The position numbers were made by a program, and so were the translations under genes. DNA of 64,000 bases from Halothermothrix sp. (GTDB taxonomy: Bacteria; Bacillota; Halanaerobiia; DY22613), in the NCBI GenBank assembly GCA_016841825.1, contig JAENYK010000001.1, positions 496,001-560,000 of the forward strand. The letters run 5' to 3'. This document shows, in pieces, positions 1-7,156 of this stretch. Position 1 is the stretch's first letter. Each line of letters opens with the position of its first letter. Below the pieces are notes generated by a model, which was given only the letters and a program-made list of their open reading frames with translations, was not told the DNA's origin and searched no databases.

Positions 1-111
1 AGTCACTGTGCTTAAGAAAACTATGAATACCAGAATGACCACCGCTATCAATATAACTGTTAATCGGTATGCTTTCAGATGAGTAGATTTTTTTTCAATT
101 TTGTTCAACAA
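1..111 (-). CDS. FecCD-type ABC transporter permease, N-terminal part
   Basis: The first 37 codons of a membrane protein run off the left edge. A GAGGAGG ribosome binding site at 117-124 precedes a TTG start at 111 (a second TTG follows at 108). The peptide begins with a basic stretch (LNKIEKKSTH) and then a hydrophobic segment (LTVILIAVVILVFIVFLS), as in the first membrane helix of FecCD/BtuC permeases. The family assignment comes mostly from its neighbours, a TroA/FecB-like lipoprotein and a FepC-like ATPase in the same direction. Too little is visible for domain-level proof. Confidence 0.6.
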   Translation of the reverse strand, partial: MLNKIEKKSTHLKAYRLTVILIAVVILVFIVFLSTVT

Positions 112-200
112 ATATACCTCCTCATCAAAGAACATTTTTGATGTCGTTGTTTAAATAGTAGAAAAATTTTGCTATGCAAACAACCTTAGCTTTTAAATAA

Positions 201-237
201 TGTGGAACGAGAGGAAGTGCAGTCCCACCGTTCCACA
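201..237. other. 9-bp inverted repeat between binding protein and permease genes
   Basis: The arms TGTGGAACG (201-209) and CGTTCCACA (229-237) are perfectly complementary. The hairpin lies inside the operon, after the substrate-binding protein gene. It may stabilise the upstream mRNA or partly terminate transcription, lowering permease expression relative to the binding protein. No good T-run follows on the minus strand. Confidence 0.5.
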
Positions 238-255
238 AATTTTTTTAAACGGTAT

Positions 256-1242
256 TTATTTTTGCGGCTGGCCAGTTTTCAATATTGCTTCCGCCGTTAC
301 CTTAACCATCTCTTCAGGGGTTGATCTGTTCGGGTTAACAGAGAATGGCAAAATTAAAAGCCGATTTTTCTTAACGGCATCTAGACCAGCCCACTGAGGA
401 TCGCTCTTGAATTTTTCTAAGATTGTTTTATTGTTTTCAGCATCTTTACTTGATGTCATGATAAAAACAAGGTCTGGATTGCTTGCCAAAATGGTTTCAA
501 CATCAAACGGAACAAAAGAAGATTTTTTGGCGTTTGGTAAATTATCAGGAACAATATTATCAATTCCCAATAATTTAAGCATAGAACCGTAGGAAGAAGC
601 GTTTTGCGCTGCAACAATGGCATCTCCATCCTGTATAACAATACCAGTTTTAATATCCGTTTCAGAGGCTATCTTCTCTTTAAACTCATCCGCAACCGTA
701 AATACCGACTGCACATATTGTTCGGCTACATCTTCTTTACCCAGCAGTTTCCCAATGTATCCTGTCACTTCCACTACAGAAATATCCCCCACCTTATCCG
801 GATCAAAATAATAAACCACCGCCCCCGTTTTTTCCAGTTCCTCCTCAAGCCCGGAATGGAATCTACTGCTAGCAATAATCAAATCGGGTTGAAGAACATA
901 GACCGATTCAATATTTACGCTGGATGCAGTTCCGATAGAGGGCAAAGCCATACCTTCTTCTGTAACTTTATAGTCATTGACTTTTCCGACAGGAGTAATG
1001 TCAATATTGAAAAGCGCCTGCATAACAGCAGAAGTCAGTGCCAGAACTCTTTCGGGATTTTCCGGAATCGTTACCTCCCGTCCAAGCTCATCCTTAACCG
1101 TATTTTTTGTTTGCATATCCGCAGGTTGATCAGCGGACAGATTTGTAGACTGAACTTGAGAATCGCCGTTGCATCCGACAAGCCCAAGTGACAATACCAA
1201 AACTGTCACCAGGGCAACTACAACATTTTTATTCAGTATCAT
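256..1242 (-). CDS. Metal-chelate ABC transporter substrate-binding lipoprotein (FecB/TroA-like)
   Basis: This 328-residue protein starts with a lipoprotein signal (hydrophobic VVVALVTVLVLSLGLVGC, lipobox LVGC), so it should be anchored outside the membrane. After a linker comes the two-lobed periplasmic-binding fold of the FecB/BtuF class: DELGREVTIPENPERVLAL opens the domain, IESVYVLQPDLIIASS sits in the first lobe and ILASNPDLVFIMTSS in the second. The family binds ferric siderophores, haem or corrinoids; the ligand cannot be told here. GAGGAGG precedes the ATG. It lies between the permease and a methyltransferase gene in one minus-strand operon. Confidence 0.85.
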   Translation of the reverse strand: MILNKNVVVALVTVLVLSLGLVGCNGDSQVQSTNLSADQPADMQTKNTVKDELGREVTIPENPERVLALTSAVMQALFNIDITPVGKVNDYKVTEEGMALPSIGTASSVNIESVYVLQPDLIIASSRFHSGLEEELEKTGAVVYYFDPDKVGDISVVEVTGYIGKLLGKEDVAEQYVQSVFTVADEFKEKIASETDIKTGIVIQDGDAIVAAQNASSYGSMLKLLGIDNIVPDNLPNAKKSSFVPFDVETILASNPDLVFIMTSSKDAENNKTILEKFKSDPQWAGLDAVKKNRLLILPFSVNPNRSTPEEMVKVTAEAILKTGQPQK

Positions 1243-1269
1243 TTTTATTCCTCCTCACATATGCATATT

Positions 1270-1866
1270 TTATTTTCTGATCTCAACCCATTTACCACTG
1301 CTTGTGTCTCCGTCTGTCATAATTCGATAATTAGATAGTCCGGATTTCTGCACCATAGCTTTAAATTCTTCAAGACTGGGCCTTTTCTCTTTTCTTTCAA
1401 TTTGCCCTTTTTTAAGAGTCTCCTGTAATCTGGCACGCATGGTTTCAGGAAGATACCTTCCCAGTCCGCCACCAACTACCGCAACACCCCCCGGCTTTAA
1501 AATCCTGTGAATTTCCGTCAGTCCTTTTTCCGGTTCTTTCCAGAACCAAATGGAACCTCTGCTCATGATAAAATTTGCGTAGTTATCCTCAAAAGGAAGA
1601 GCCTGAACATCAGCGTTAATAAATTCAGCTTCATTGTCCAAATCCAGCGAACCGAAAGTCTCCTTTGCTTGATCCAATGCTTCCTGGCTAATGTCAATAA
1701 AAACGATTTTCATATTGGTTATCTTTGCCATCTCCAAACCCAAAAAACCTGGGCCCACCCCAATATCTACAGCTATACCTTCATTAAGATTATAATCGTC
1801 TACAAATTGTTGAATCAACAAAGGATACATAGGTTGTAGTTTTGCAAAATTATTAGATTTAAGCAT
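1270..1866 (-). CDS. Class I SAM-dependent methyltransferase
   Basis: This 198-residue protein has a Rossmann methyltransferase core. The SAM-binding motif I is VDIGVGPGFLGLEMA (about residues 34-48), followed by the acidic strand IVFIDIS, the NADVQALPF segment and IHRILKPGGVAVVGG. It is most like methyltransf_11/UbiE-type enzymes; the substrate is unknown. Its start overlaps the stop of the upstream gene at 1866, so the two are translationally coupled. Its place inside a chelate-uptake operon suggests that it modifies the imported ligand or a product derived from it; this is inference. Confidence 0.85.
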   Translation of the reverse strand: MLKSNNFAKLQPMYPLLIQQFVDDYNLNEGIAVDIGVGPGFLGLEMAKITNMKIVFIDISQEALDQAKETFGSLDLDNEAEFINADVQALPFEDNYANFIMSRGSIWFWKEPEKGLTEIHRILKPGGVAVVGGGLGRYLPETMRARLQETLKKGQIERKEKRPSLEEFKAMVQKSGLSNYRIMTDGDTSSGKWVEIRK

Positions 1867-2798
1867 TATTTCTCATCTCCTATCGTACTAGCAAATTTAT
1901 CAAACTCATAAACTTGCTTGATATAAGCTTCCCAACCCTGCCAGTTTGTCAACTGCTGGTTATATGCAATCGTATCAGACATTGAGATACCTCCCAGAGC
2001 CGGCCAGGTTCCCTGCTCACTCAGGTAATTTTGCATTTCCTCGCCCATCAGCAGGTCGGCAATAATTTTAAGTTTTTCATCAGCACCTTTTTTCCACACA
2101 AGAACCTGAGGTAGAAGAACAAATCCTTCTGCGGGATAATTAATCGAAATGCCTCTGCCTTCTGCCATCAGAGCAAATGCTAAATTAGTCATCCCCATAT
2201 CATATTCTCCTGAAACAACCGACTTAATGACATTAGTCGGAGAGCCTTCATATATGGCTCTTTTTTCAAATTCAGAAAATTGTCCCGAAAATTTACGTTT
2301 TAAATAGGCTCCTACCGCTCTGCTTAAGGGCTTATCTCGTTCAGGAAATATAATTTTAAATTTTTCATTAAAGAGATCAGTCCAGGAATGTTTCAATTCC
2401 TCCTCCTTTATTTTTTTCGTGTTATAGAACATAGCCAGAGGGACCACAAATAGGGGATAAAACAATCCATGAGGATCTGTCAGCATTTTTAATTCTTCTC
2501 TTACCGGGTTTTCATTTGCGTATCGGCCTGCCAAATCTGAAAGCAATCCACTTTCTACTCTGTTTCTTAAAGCTGCAAATTCAGGGACATGGGTTACCAT
2601 CACATCGGGAACAATTCCTTTTTCAATAGATGGGCCTAACCATTCCTCGCTACAATCCGAAGTATATTCGGGATCATGGGGCGTGTAGAGCGCAATTTTA
2701 TCACCGATGTTTTTTTCCAGATTGGGTAGATAATTTTTTAAATAATCCAGCATGCGACCTCTTAAGTTAACTGGCGTGTGAATCATAATACGTATCAA
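1866..2798 (-). CDS. Signal-less periplasmic-binding-fold protein (PBP2-like)
   Basis: This 310-residue protein resembles extracellular solute-binding proteins of the iron/thiamine class: PDVMVTHVPEF near the N-terminus, LFYPLFVVPLAMFYNTKKI, and a C-terminal ADLLMGEEMQNYLSEQGTWPAL. It starts MIRIMIHTPVNLRGRM with no signal peptide or lipobox, so it would be cytoplasmic unless exported in another way. It is coupled to the methyltransferase gene and follows the ATPase gene. Possible roles are an intracellular ligand receiver or sensor. The fold call is fairly secure; the function is not. Confidence 0.7.
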   Translation of the reverse strand: MIRIMIHTPVNLRGRMLDYLKNYLPNLEKNIGDKIALYTPHDPEYTSDCSEEWLGPSIEKGIVPDVMVTHVPEFAALRNRVESGLLSDLAGRYANENPVREELKMLTDPHGLFYPLFVVPLAMFYNTKKIKEEELKHSWTDLFNEKFKIIFPERDKPLSRAVGAYLKRKFSGQFSEFEKRAIYEGSPTNVIKSVVSGEYDMGMTNLAFALMAEGRGISINYPAEGFVLLPQVLVWKKGADEKLKIIADLLMGEEMQNYLSEQGTWPALGGISMSDTIAYNQQLTNWQGWEAYIKQVYEFDKFASTIGDEK

Positions 2799-2817
2799 AT
2801 CTGATCATCCTCTTTCT

Positions 2818-3636
2818 TTATTTTATTTGTAAGTTTTCAAGCGGAGTGTCCATTGAACCGTCATATACACCCGCTGGAACGACTACATTGCGACAACATC
2901 TTTTAAACTTGCAAATATGTGCATATACCCCATACACATCTTGAATAGCCTGTTCCGTAATCACCTGCTCACTGCCTCCAGCCTTATAAACGTATCCGTT
3001 TTTCAGAAGATATACAGAATCAGATATCTCAATAGCGTGGTTGATGTCATGAAAAACGGCAACAACGGTTTTTTGGAAGTTGTCTTTCAAATCTTTTATT
3101 GTTCTAAGCAGTTCACATTGGTACTTCAAATCCATATATGTAACCGGTTCATCCAGTAGAATGATCGGCGTGTCTTGAGCGAGTACCATAGCAATCCAAA
3201 CACGCTGTTTTTCTCCCCCGGACAACATTTCCACCAGTCGGTGCGTCAGATGACCAATTTGCATGTAGTCGATAGCCCATACAATTTTCTCCTGATCCTC
3301 CTTCGTGTTTACCCATCCAGAGCGGTGGTAGGGAGCTCTCCCCATTGAAATTAATTCGTATACTGTTACACCTTGCAATCGTTCATGAGATTGTGGAAGA
3401 AAAGCTATTTTTCTCGAAATCTCCTTTACTCCCAATGTTTCTATAGGCCTGTCAAACAAAAACACCGAATTTCTTTTTGCAGGGATCAAGCCGCATAAAC
3501 AGCGCAGCAGTGTTGACTTTCCTGAACCGTTAGGGCCAATCAACGAAATAACTTGCCCTTTTTCAGCTATAAAATTTACATTTTTCAAAATATTTCGTTT
3601 ACCATAGTTAAAACTAAGCTCTTTGGCAATTAACAT
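2818..3636 (-). CDS. FepC/BtuD-type ABC transporter ATP-binding protein
   Basis: This is the ATPase of the chelate importer. It has Walker A GPNGSGKST, a Q-loop in AFLPQSHERLQG, the signature LSGGEKQRVW, Walker B TPIILLDEP and the H-loop VFHDINHA. The family length is about 260 residues, and this fits. The longest reading frame opens at a GTG inside the ribosome binding site; AAGGAGG placed 8 nt before the ATG at 3636 makes that the likely start. The C-terminus carries an extra Cys-containing tail (KFKRCCRN) that may bind metal. It heads the operon 2818-1. Confidence 0.88.
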   Translation of the reverse strand: MLIAKELSFNYGKRNILKNVNFIAEKGQVISLIGPNGSGKSTLLRCLCGLIPAKRNSVFLFDRPIETLGVKEISRKIAFLPQSHERLQGVTVYELISMGRAPYHRSGWVNTKEDQEKIVWAIDYMQIGHLTHRLVEMLSGGEKQRVWIAMVLAQDTPIILLDEPVTYMDLKYQCELLRTIKDLKDNFQKTVVAVFHDINHAIEISDSVYLLKNGYVYKAGGSEQVITEQAIQDVYGVYAHICKFKRCCRNVVVPAGVYDGSMDTPLENLQIK

Positions 3637-3659
3637 AAAATTCACCTCCTTATAATATT

Positions 3660-3675
3660 GTTAGAGTGATCTAAC
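3660..3675. promoter_or_regulatory. GTTAGA-N4-TCTAAC palindrome upstream of the ATPase gene
   Basis: A perfect 6-bp inverted repeat with a 4-bp spacer lies 24 bp before the ATPase start. A related site, GTTAG-N6-CTAAC, occurs at 3828-3843 beside a decayed copy of the gene start. The arrangement fits an operator for a metalloregulator; the regulator is not known. Confidence 0.4.
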
Positions 3676-3733
3676 TTATACTTTAAAAAAATTTTATCTT
3701 CATTTGATTTTCAAAACTTAGACCGCTTAGTAA

Positions 3734-3826
3734 ACAACTTGCTTTTTTGCAATAAAATTTATATTTTTCAAAATATTTTACCCCATTTAAACTACACTCT
3801 TTTACTATTACCAATCGAGTAATCAT
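3734..3826 (-). pseudogene. Decayed duplicate of the ABC ATPase 5' end
   Basis: Read on the minus strand from an ATG at 3826, this stretch aligns by eye with the first ~30 codons of the 2818-3636 ATPase gene, for example TATTTTGAAAAATATAAATT against TATTTTGAAAAATGTAAATT. Indels and substitutions have destroyed the frame. It is a tandem partial duplication left upstream of the working gene. Confidence 0.6.
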
Positions 3827-3842
3827 AGTTAGAATACACTAA

Positions 3843-3896
3843 CTCACCACCTTGATTTAATCCTTCTGTACAGAAGAATTAAATCAAGGTGGTGAG
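3843..3896. repeat. 54-bp near-perfect palindrome with no loop
   Basis: Two 27-nt arms, beginning CTCACCACCTTGATTTAAT and ending AAATCAAGGTGGTGAG, meet at CTGT/ACAG in the centre with a single mismatch. It sits between the arsR-type gene stop (3931) and the chelate operon. It could form a cruciform or a very strong RNA hairpin and would act as a transcription barrier between the two units. It might also be a mobile-element remnant. Confidence 0.85.
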
Positions 3897-3898
3897 AT

Positions 3899-3913
3899 TG
3901 ATACTCATTCTCA
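3899..3913. promoter_or_regulatory. Possible Fur-like box
   Basis: The 15-mer TGATACTCATTCTCA has 7-1-7 symmetry with 5 of 7 positions matching and resembles Fur boxes. It lies between the palindrome and the arsR-type gene stop. It could relate to iron control of the chelate operon. The match is by eye only. Confidence 0.3.
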
Positions 3914-3930
3914 CTAAATGAAGAAAAAAT

Positions 3931-4266
3931 TTATTTTTTGATACATTGACATTCGCATTCACCTGTTTGTTTGCGTTGACATTCAATGGCATATGGTTTA
4001 GATGCAATTTCTATCATTCTTTCACCAACCTGCTTTAGAAGAGACCGATTTACTATATAATGTGTATAATAGCCCCTTTTTTCCCCAGTGACCACACCAA
4101 TCTTTCTTAGCACCTGAAGATGTTGGGAAACAGCAGGTTTAGATATATCAAGCTGTTTTGCCAAACCCCCAACACATAAGTCATGGTTTAATAATATATT
4201 TATGATTTTAAATCTAGATTCATCTGATATTGTTTTTAATATATCATAATATTGTTTCAATTCCAT
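3931..4266 (-). CDS. ArsR/SmtB-family repressor with Cys-rich tail
   Basis: This 111-residue winged-helix regulator carries DESRFKIINILL (helix 1), DLCVGGLAKQLDISKPAVSQHLQVLRKIG (HTH; the DLCVGGL segment is where ArsR-type metal cysteines sit, but only one Cys is kept) and a wing GEKRGYYTHY. The C-terminus ECQRKQTGECECQCIKK holds four cysteines that could bind a soft or thiophilic metal. GAGG precedes the ATG at 4266; the longer frame reaches into the operator and is unlikely. Its promoter holds a palindrome, suggesting autorepression. It is separated from the chelate operon by the large palindrome, so whether it controls that operon is open. Confidence 0.85.
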   Translation of the reverse strand: MELKQYYDILKTISDESRFKIINILLNHDLCVGGLAKQLDISKPAVSQHLQVLRKIGVVTGEKRGYYTHYIVNRSLLKQVGERMIEIASKPYAIECQRKQTGECECQCIKK

Positions 4267-4287
4267 TTTTAAGACCTCTTTCGTGAT

Positions 4288-4334
4288 AAGTTGCAACTTA
4301 AATAAAGTATACTCTACTCAAACAAAATTGTCAA
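4288..4334 (-). promoter_or_regulatory. arsR-type gene promoter and operator
   Basis: TTGACA (4329-4334) and TATACT (4306-4311) are separated by exactly 17 bp on the minus strand, a near-consensus sigma-A promoter. The perfect 12-bp palindrome AAGTTGCAACTT (4288-4299) lies at about +1 to +12, where a bound repressor would block transcription. Confidence 0.75.
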
Positions 4335-4600
4335 TCACTTATCCAAATAATTGCACAATTATATAGTTTGTTTTATATGCAACAGCCTAACCCTTAAAAT
4401 CGGAAACTATGCTACAAAAGTACAGGACTACCCATATCCATCTACCGCTATACTGATCGCAAGGATACCAACCCGCTTCCAAACAACATCATCACCTGTC
4501 GAGTTGTTCCCAACTACCTTCGATATTTCCGATCTTGTCAAATTAGTCCAGGTTGAGTCAGCCATTGGCAGCCTTACTGTCCACAGTAAAGTAATAAAAA
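4335..4600. other. Gene-free stretch, probable remnant
   Basis: No complete gene is supported. The minus strand has an open stretch (LPMADSTWTNLTRSEISK onward, ending at a TAG near 4430) that reads like part of a protein but has no start and no recognisable family. It lies where the rest of the DHHW gene should be, yet it does not continue that frame. It is best seen as the scar of a rearrangement. Confidence 0.35.
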
Positions 4601-4888
4601 TCACTTTCTCAACAAAATTTGATCAGCTCCCTCCTGAATATGAACCCAAAAGTTTCGAAAAGGGAACTGATCTGAAAAATATGATTCAACTTTAGTCTCA
4701 TAGCTACCATCTATTACTCTTTCAAAATGGAAAACAGGCCATTGTGCTAAATAACGTCGTTCCTCTTTCGAGAAAGTTTTATCCGGTAAGGCCAGATGCA
4801 ATATAAACATAGCAAGGATAAATAAAAGCGGAAACATACACACTATATTCTTTATAATAGCCCAATCTTTTTTGTTATTTATTCTCAT
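4601..4888 (-). pseudogene. DHHW/AlgJ-like O-acetylation protein, truncated
   Basis: The 95-residue product has an N-terminal membrane segment (VCMFPLLFILAMFILHLAL), then TFSKEERRYLAQWP and VESYFSDQFPFRNFW, the typical opening of DHHW-family partners of MBOAT acyltransferases. Full-length members run to about 350-400 residues with a catalytic SGNH-like domain, which is absent here. GGAGG precedes the ATG at 4888, just after the MBOAT stop. It is truncated by a rearrangement near 4600, so it is probably non-functional. Confidence 0.7.
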
Positions 4889-4902
4889 ATCAATCCTCCA
4901 GG

Positions 4903-6309
4903 TCAAAATCGAAAATATATAAATGGGTTATAGGTTGAAGCAACCATATATGCCGTTGAAAAAAACATTAGTACACAATAGTACACGTTTACTGCAACTC
5001 TGTAAATATCGGCATGAATTCTTTTAAAGAATAATGCCAGTTTCTTCGACCAGGGTGAAGCGGCAATGATACAAACAATATAAAGAGAAGCATAAGCATT
5101 TAGCTTGACAATTGTCTGGTTATCAATAAGTGCATTGCCTCCCACTCCAAACATTATTCGCAGAAAACTCAACACATCCGTCAGGTTGGTAAATTCAAAA
5201 AACACCCAGCCTATAATAACAAACAGCAATAAATATATATGACGGACAGCCTTTGGCCATCGTGTCATGCTTTTCTGCAAAAACAATTTTTCTATTAATA
5301 TTAAAGTCCCAAAATAAAGCCCCCATAAAACAAAATTCCAGCTTGCACCATGCCAGAGCCCTGTGAGGAACCATACGAGAAATAAGTTCCGTATCATTTT
5401 CCACTTACCAACACGGCTCCCGCCAAGAGGAATATACACATATTCCTTAAACCATGATCCGAGAGAGATATGCCATCTCCGCCAAAATTCCGAGATACTT
5501 TGCGAAACATATGGATACCTGAAGTTTTCCTTGAAACGGAATCCAAACATTCTTCCCAATCCAATCGCCATATCTGAATACCCGCTAAAATCGAAATAAA
5601 TCTGCAATGCAAAGGCAATAATCCCAGCCCATGCCATGAGCACAGAAATTTCTGTACCGGGCATGGCTTTTACTTCGGACCAGAGCAGGCCTATATTATT
5701 GGCAAGAAGCACTTTTTTCGCCAGACCGCACAGGAAGCGCCGCATCCCGGAGAAAAATTTCTTGAAGGTCATACTCCTGTCAGCTAACTGTGATTCAATG
5801 TCTGCATAGTTGACAATAGGCCCGGCCACCAACTGCGGGAACATAGTAATATAAAGAGCCAAAAGAATCAGATTTTTTTGCGACTTTATTTTTCCTCTAT
5901 ATACATCAATCACATAAGATAGTGTCTGAAAGGTGTAAAACGAAATTCCTATGGGAAGCGCCGGTGTTCCCGCCTGCAAACTCCAACTGCCAATTGATGC
6001 TATTGTACTCAGAATCATGCCAAAGTATTTAAAATAAGCGAGACAGCCTAAATTGAAGACCAGGCTTATTATTAAAAAAAACTTCCTTTTCCGTCTGCTG
6101 GTATCATCTCTACCTAAAAGAGTGCATATATAGTAATTAATCATTATGGAACCGCACATCAATAGCACATAGACAGGTTCTCCCCAGGCGTAGAAAAACA
6201 GGCTTGCAGTAAACAGGATAATATTTCTGAAATGCTTTCCTAATGAATAATAGAGAATTACTGTGATCGGCAAAAAAGCAAATACAAAAAACAAACTGCT
6301 GAAGACCAT
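4903..6309 (-). CDS. MBOAT-family O-acyltransferase (AlgI-like)
   Basis: This 468-residue polytopic membrane protein has the MBOAT signature: RRWHISLGSWFKEYVYIPLG (about residues 275-295), then FLTGLWHGASWNFVLWG with the catalytic His of GLWHG. The N-terminal half has IGISFYTFQTLSYVIDVYRG and MFPQLVAGPI, both typical of AlgI/PatA proteins. It passes acetyl groups across the membrane to an extracellular acceptor. GGAGG precedes the ATG. It lies between an SGNH lipoprotein gene and a truncated DHHW gene, together an exopolysaccharide or wall O-acetylation set. Confidence 0.9.
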   Translation of the reverse strand: MVFSSLFFVFAFLPITVILYYSLGKHFRNIILFTASLFFYAWGEPVYVLLMCGSIMINYYICTLLGRDDTSRRKRKFFLIISLVFNLGCLAYFKYFGMILSTIASIGSWSLQAGTPALPIGISFYTFQTLSYVIDVYRGKIKSQKNLILLALYITMFPQLVAGPIVNYADIESQLADRSMTFKKFFSGMRRFLCGLAKKVLLANNIGLLWSEVKAMPGTEISVLMAWAGIIAFALQIYFDFSGYSDMAIGLGRMFGFRFKENFRYPYVSQSISEFWRRWHISLGSWFKEYVYIPLGGSRVGKWKMIRNLFLVWFLTGLWHGASWNFVLWGLYFGTLILIEKLFLQKSMTRWPKAVRHIYLLLFVIIGWVFFEFTNLTDVLSFLRIMFGVGGNALIDNQTIVKLNAYASLYIVCIIAASPWSKKLALFFKRIHADIYRVAVNVYYCVLMFFSTAYMVASTYNPFIYFRF

Positions 6310-6325
6310 ACACCTTACCCCTCCG

Positions 6326-6931
6326 CTATAATGATTTAGACAGTTTCTTCAGCCACAGCTGATAAAATTCTTTCTTGAAATGAACACCATCTTCGGCAAA
6401 TAAATCAGGGTTTTCCCTGACCAATACTCCGATGTCTGCATAATTAACAGATAACTTTCCCGCCAACTCCTGCAAAAGCTCGTTATATTCCTCTATTCTT
6501 TTATAGCGGGATTCTTGTTTTAATGCCTCCTGGGTTACAGGTGTTATGGATTGGAGATATATTTTACAGTCAGGCAGTTCTTCCTTTATCTTGCTAATCA
6601 GTTTCGTTAAATCATTTCTGAATAACTCTTTGGGGTCATCGACCGGCATGAGAAGGTCGCATGATCCCAACATGATAAAGACGTTATCGGGTTTCTTTTC
6701 AACCAGAGTATCAATGTCATCATAAGTGAAACCAGCTGTTGCTCCCGCCCCAGCTATTACACATTCTTCCGGTAGGATTTCATTAAAAGCAAAGCCTTCG
6801 GTAACGGAATCTCCCATAAATACACTGTTCTTAAACATAGCTGTAATATCTCCTTCAACAGTCTTATTTCCGCAGGCAGTCATACCAATCAAAAGAATGC
6901 CTATCAGGAAACTAATCATTAATTTTTTCAT
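6326..6931 (-). CDS. SGNH/GDSL-family lipoprotein hydrolase
   Basis: This 201-residue lipoprotein (MKKLMISFLIGILLIGMTAC, lipobox GMTAC) has SGNH blocks in order: FMGDSVTEGF (nucleophile Ser), AGAGATAGF (Gly block), MLGSCDL (GxND block with Cys for Asn) and AEDGVHFKKEF (DxxH). The Cys in the third block is unusual. It likely acts at the cell surface as an esterase or acetyltransferase, working with the MBOAT protein 16 bp downstream. It is the first gene of the O-acetylation operon. Confidence 0.85.
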   Translation of the reverse strand: MKKLMISFLIGILLIGMTACGNKTVEGDITAMFKNSVFMGDSVTEGFAFNEILPEECVIAGAGATAGFTYDDIDTLVEKKPDNVFIMLGSCDLLMPVDDPKELFRNDLTKLISKIKEELPDCKIYLQSITPVTQEALKQESRYKRIEEYNELLQELAGKLSVNYADIGVLVRENPDLFAEDGVHFKKEFYQLWLKKLSKSL

Positions 6932-7040
6932 GTAAAATACCTCTTTTCTTTATTTGATACACATATATTACAGCAGCAAAATGCAGAACAGGTGCAGACG
7001 AGATAAAGTTCGGATTTTATTTTTGTTCTAATTTAATGCA

Positions 7041-7070
7041 AAATAAAAGCCATGAAGTATCCTTCATAGC
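7041..7070 (-). terminator. Terminator after the sensor kinase gene
   Basis: On the minus strand GCTATGAAG-GATA-CTTCATGGC is followed by TTTTATTTT. It lies about 90 bp downstream of the kinase stop (7157) and separates the two-component genes from the SGNH operon. Confidence 0.7.
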
Positions 7071-7156
7071 TGTTTAGCTGATAAAATATTAAATTATTTG
7101 AATAAGAGTGTCTCAAACAGGGTACATATCTTTCTTAAGAAAATATAACCAATGCT

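Noticed and set aside
604-1191. 195-codon plus-strand ORF
   Set aside because: It lies fully antisense to the binding lipoprotein gene, which has a clear signal peptide and family motifs.
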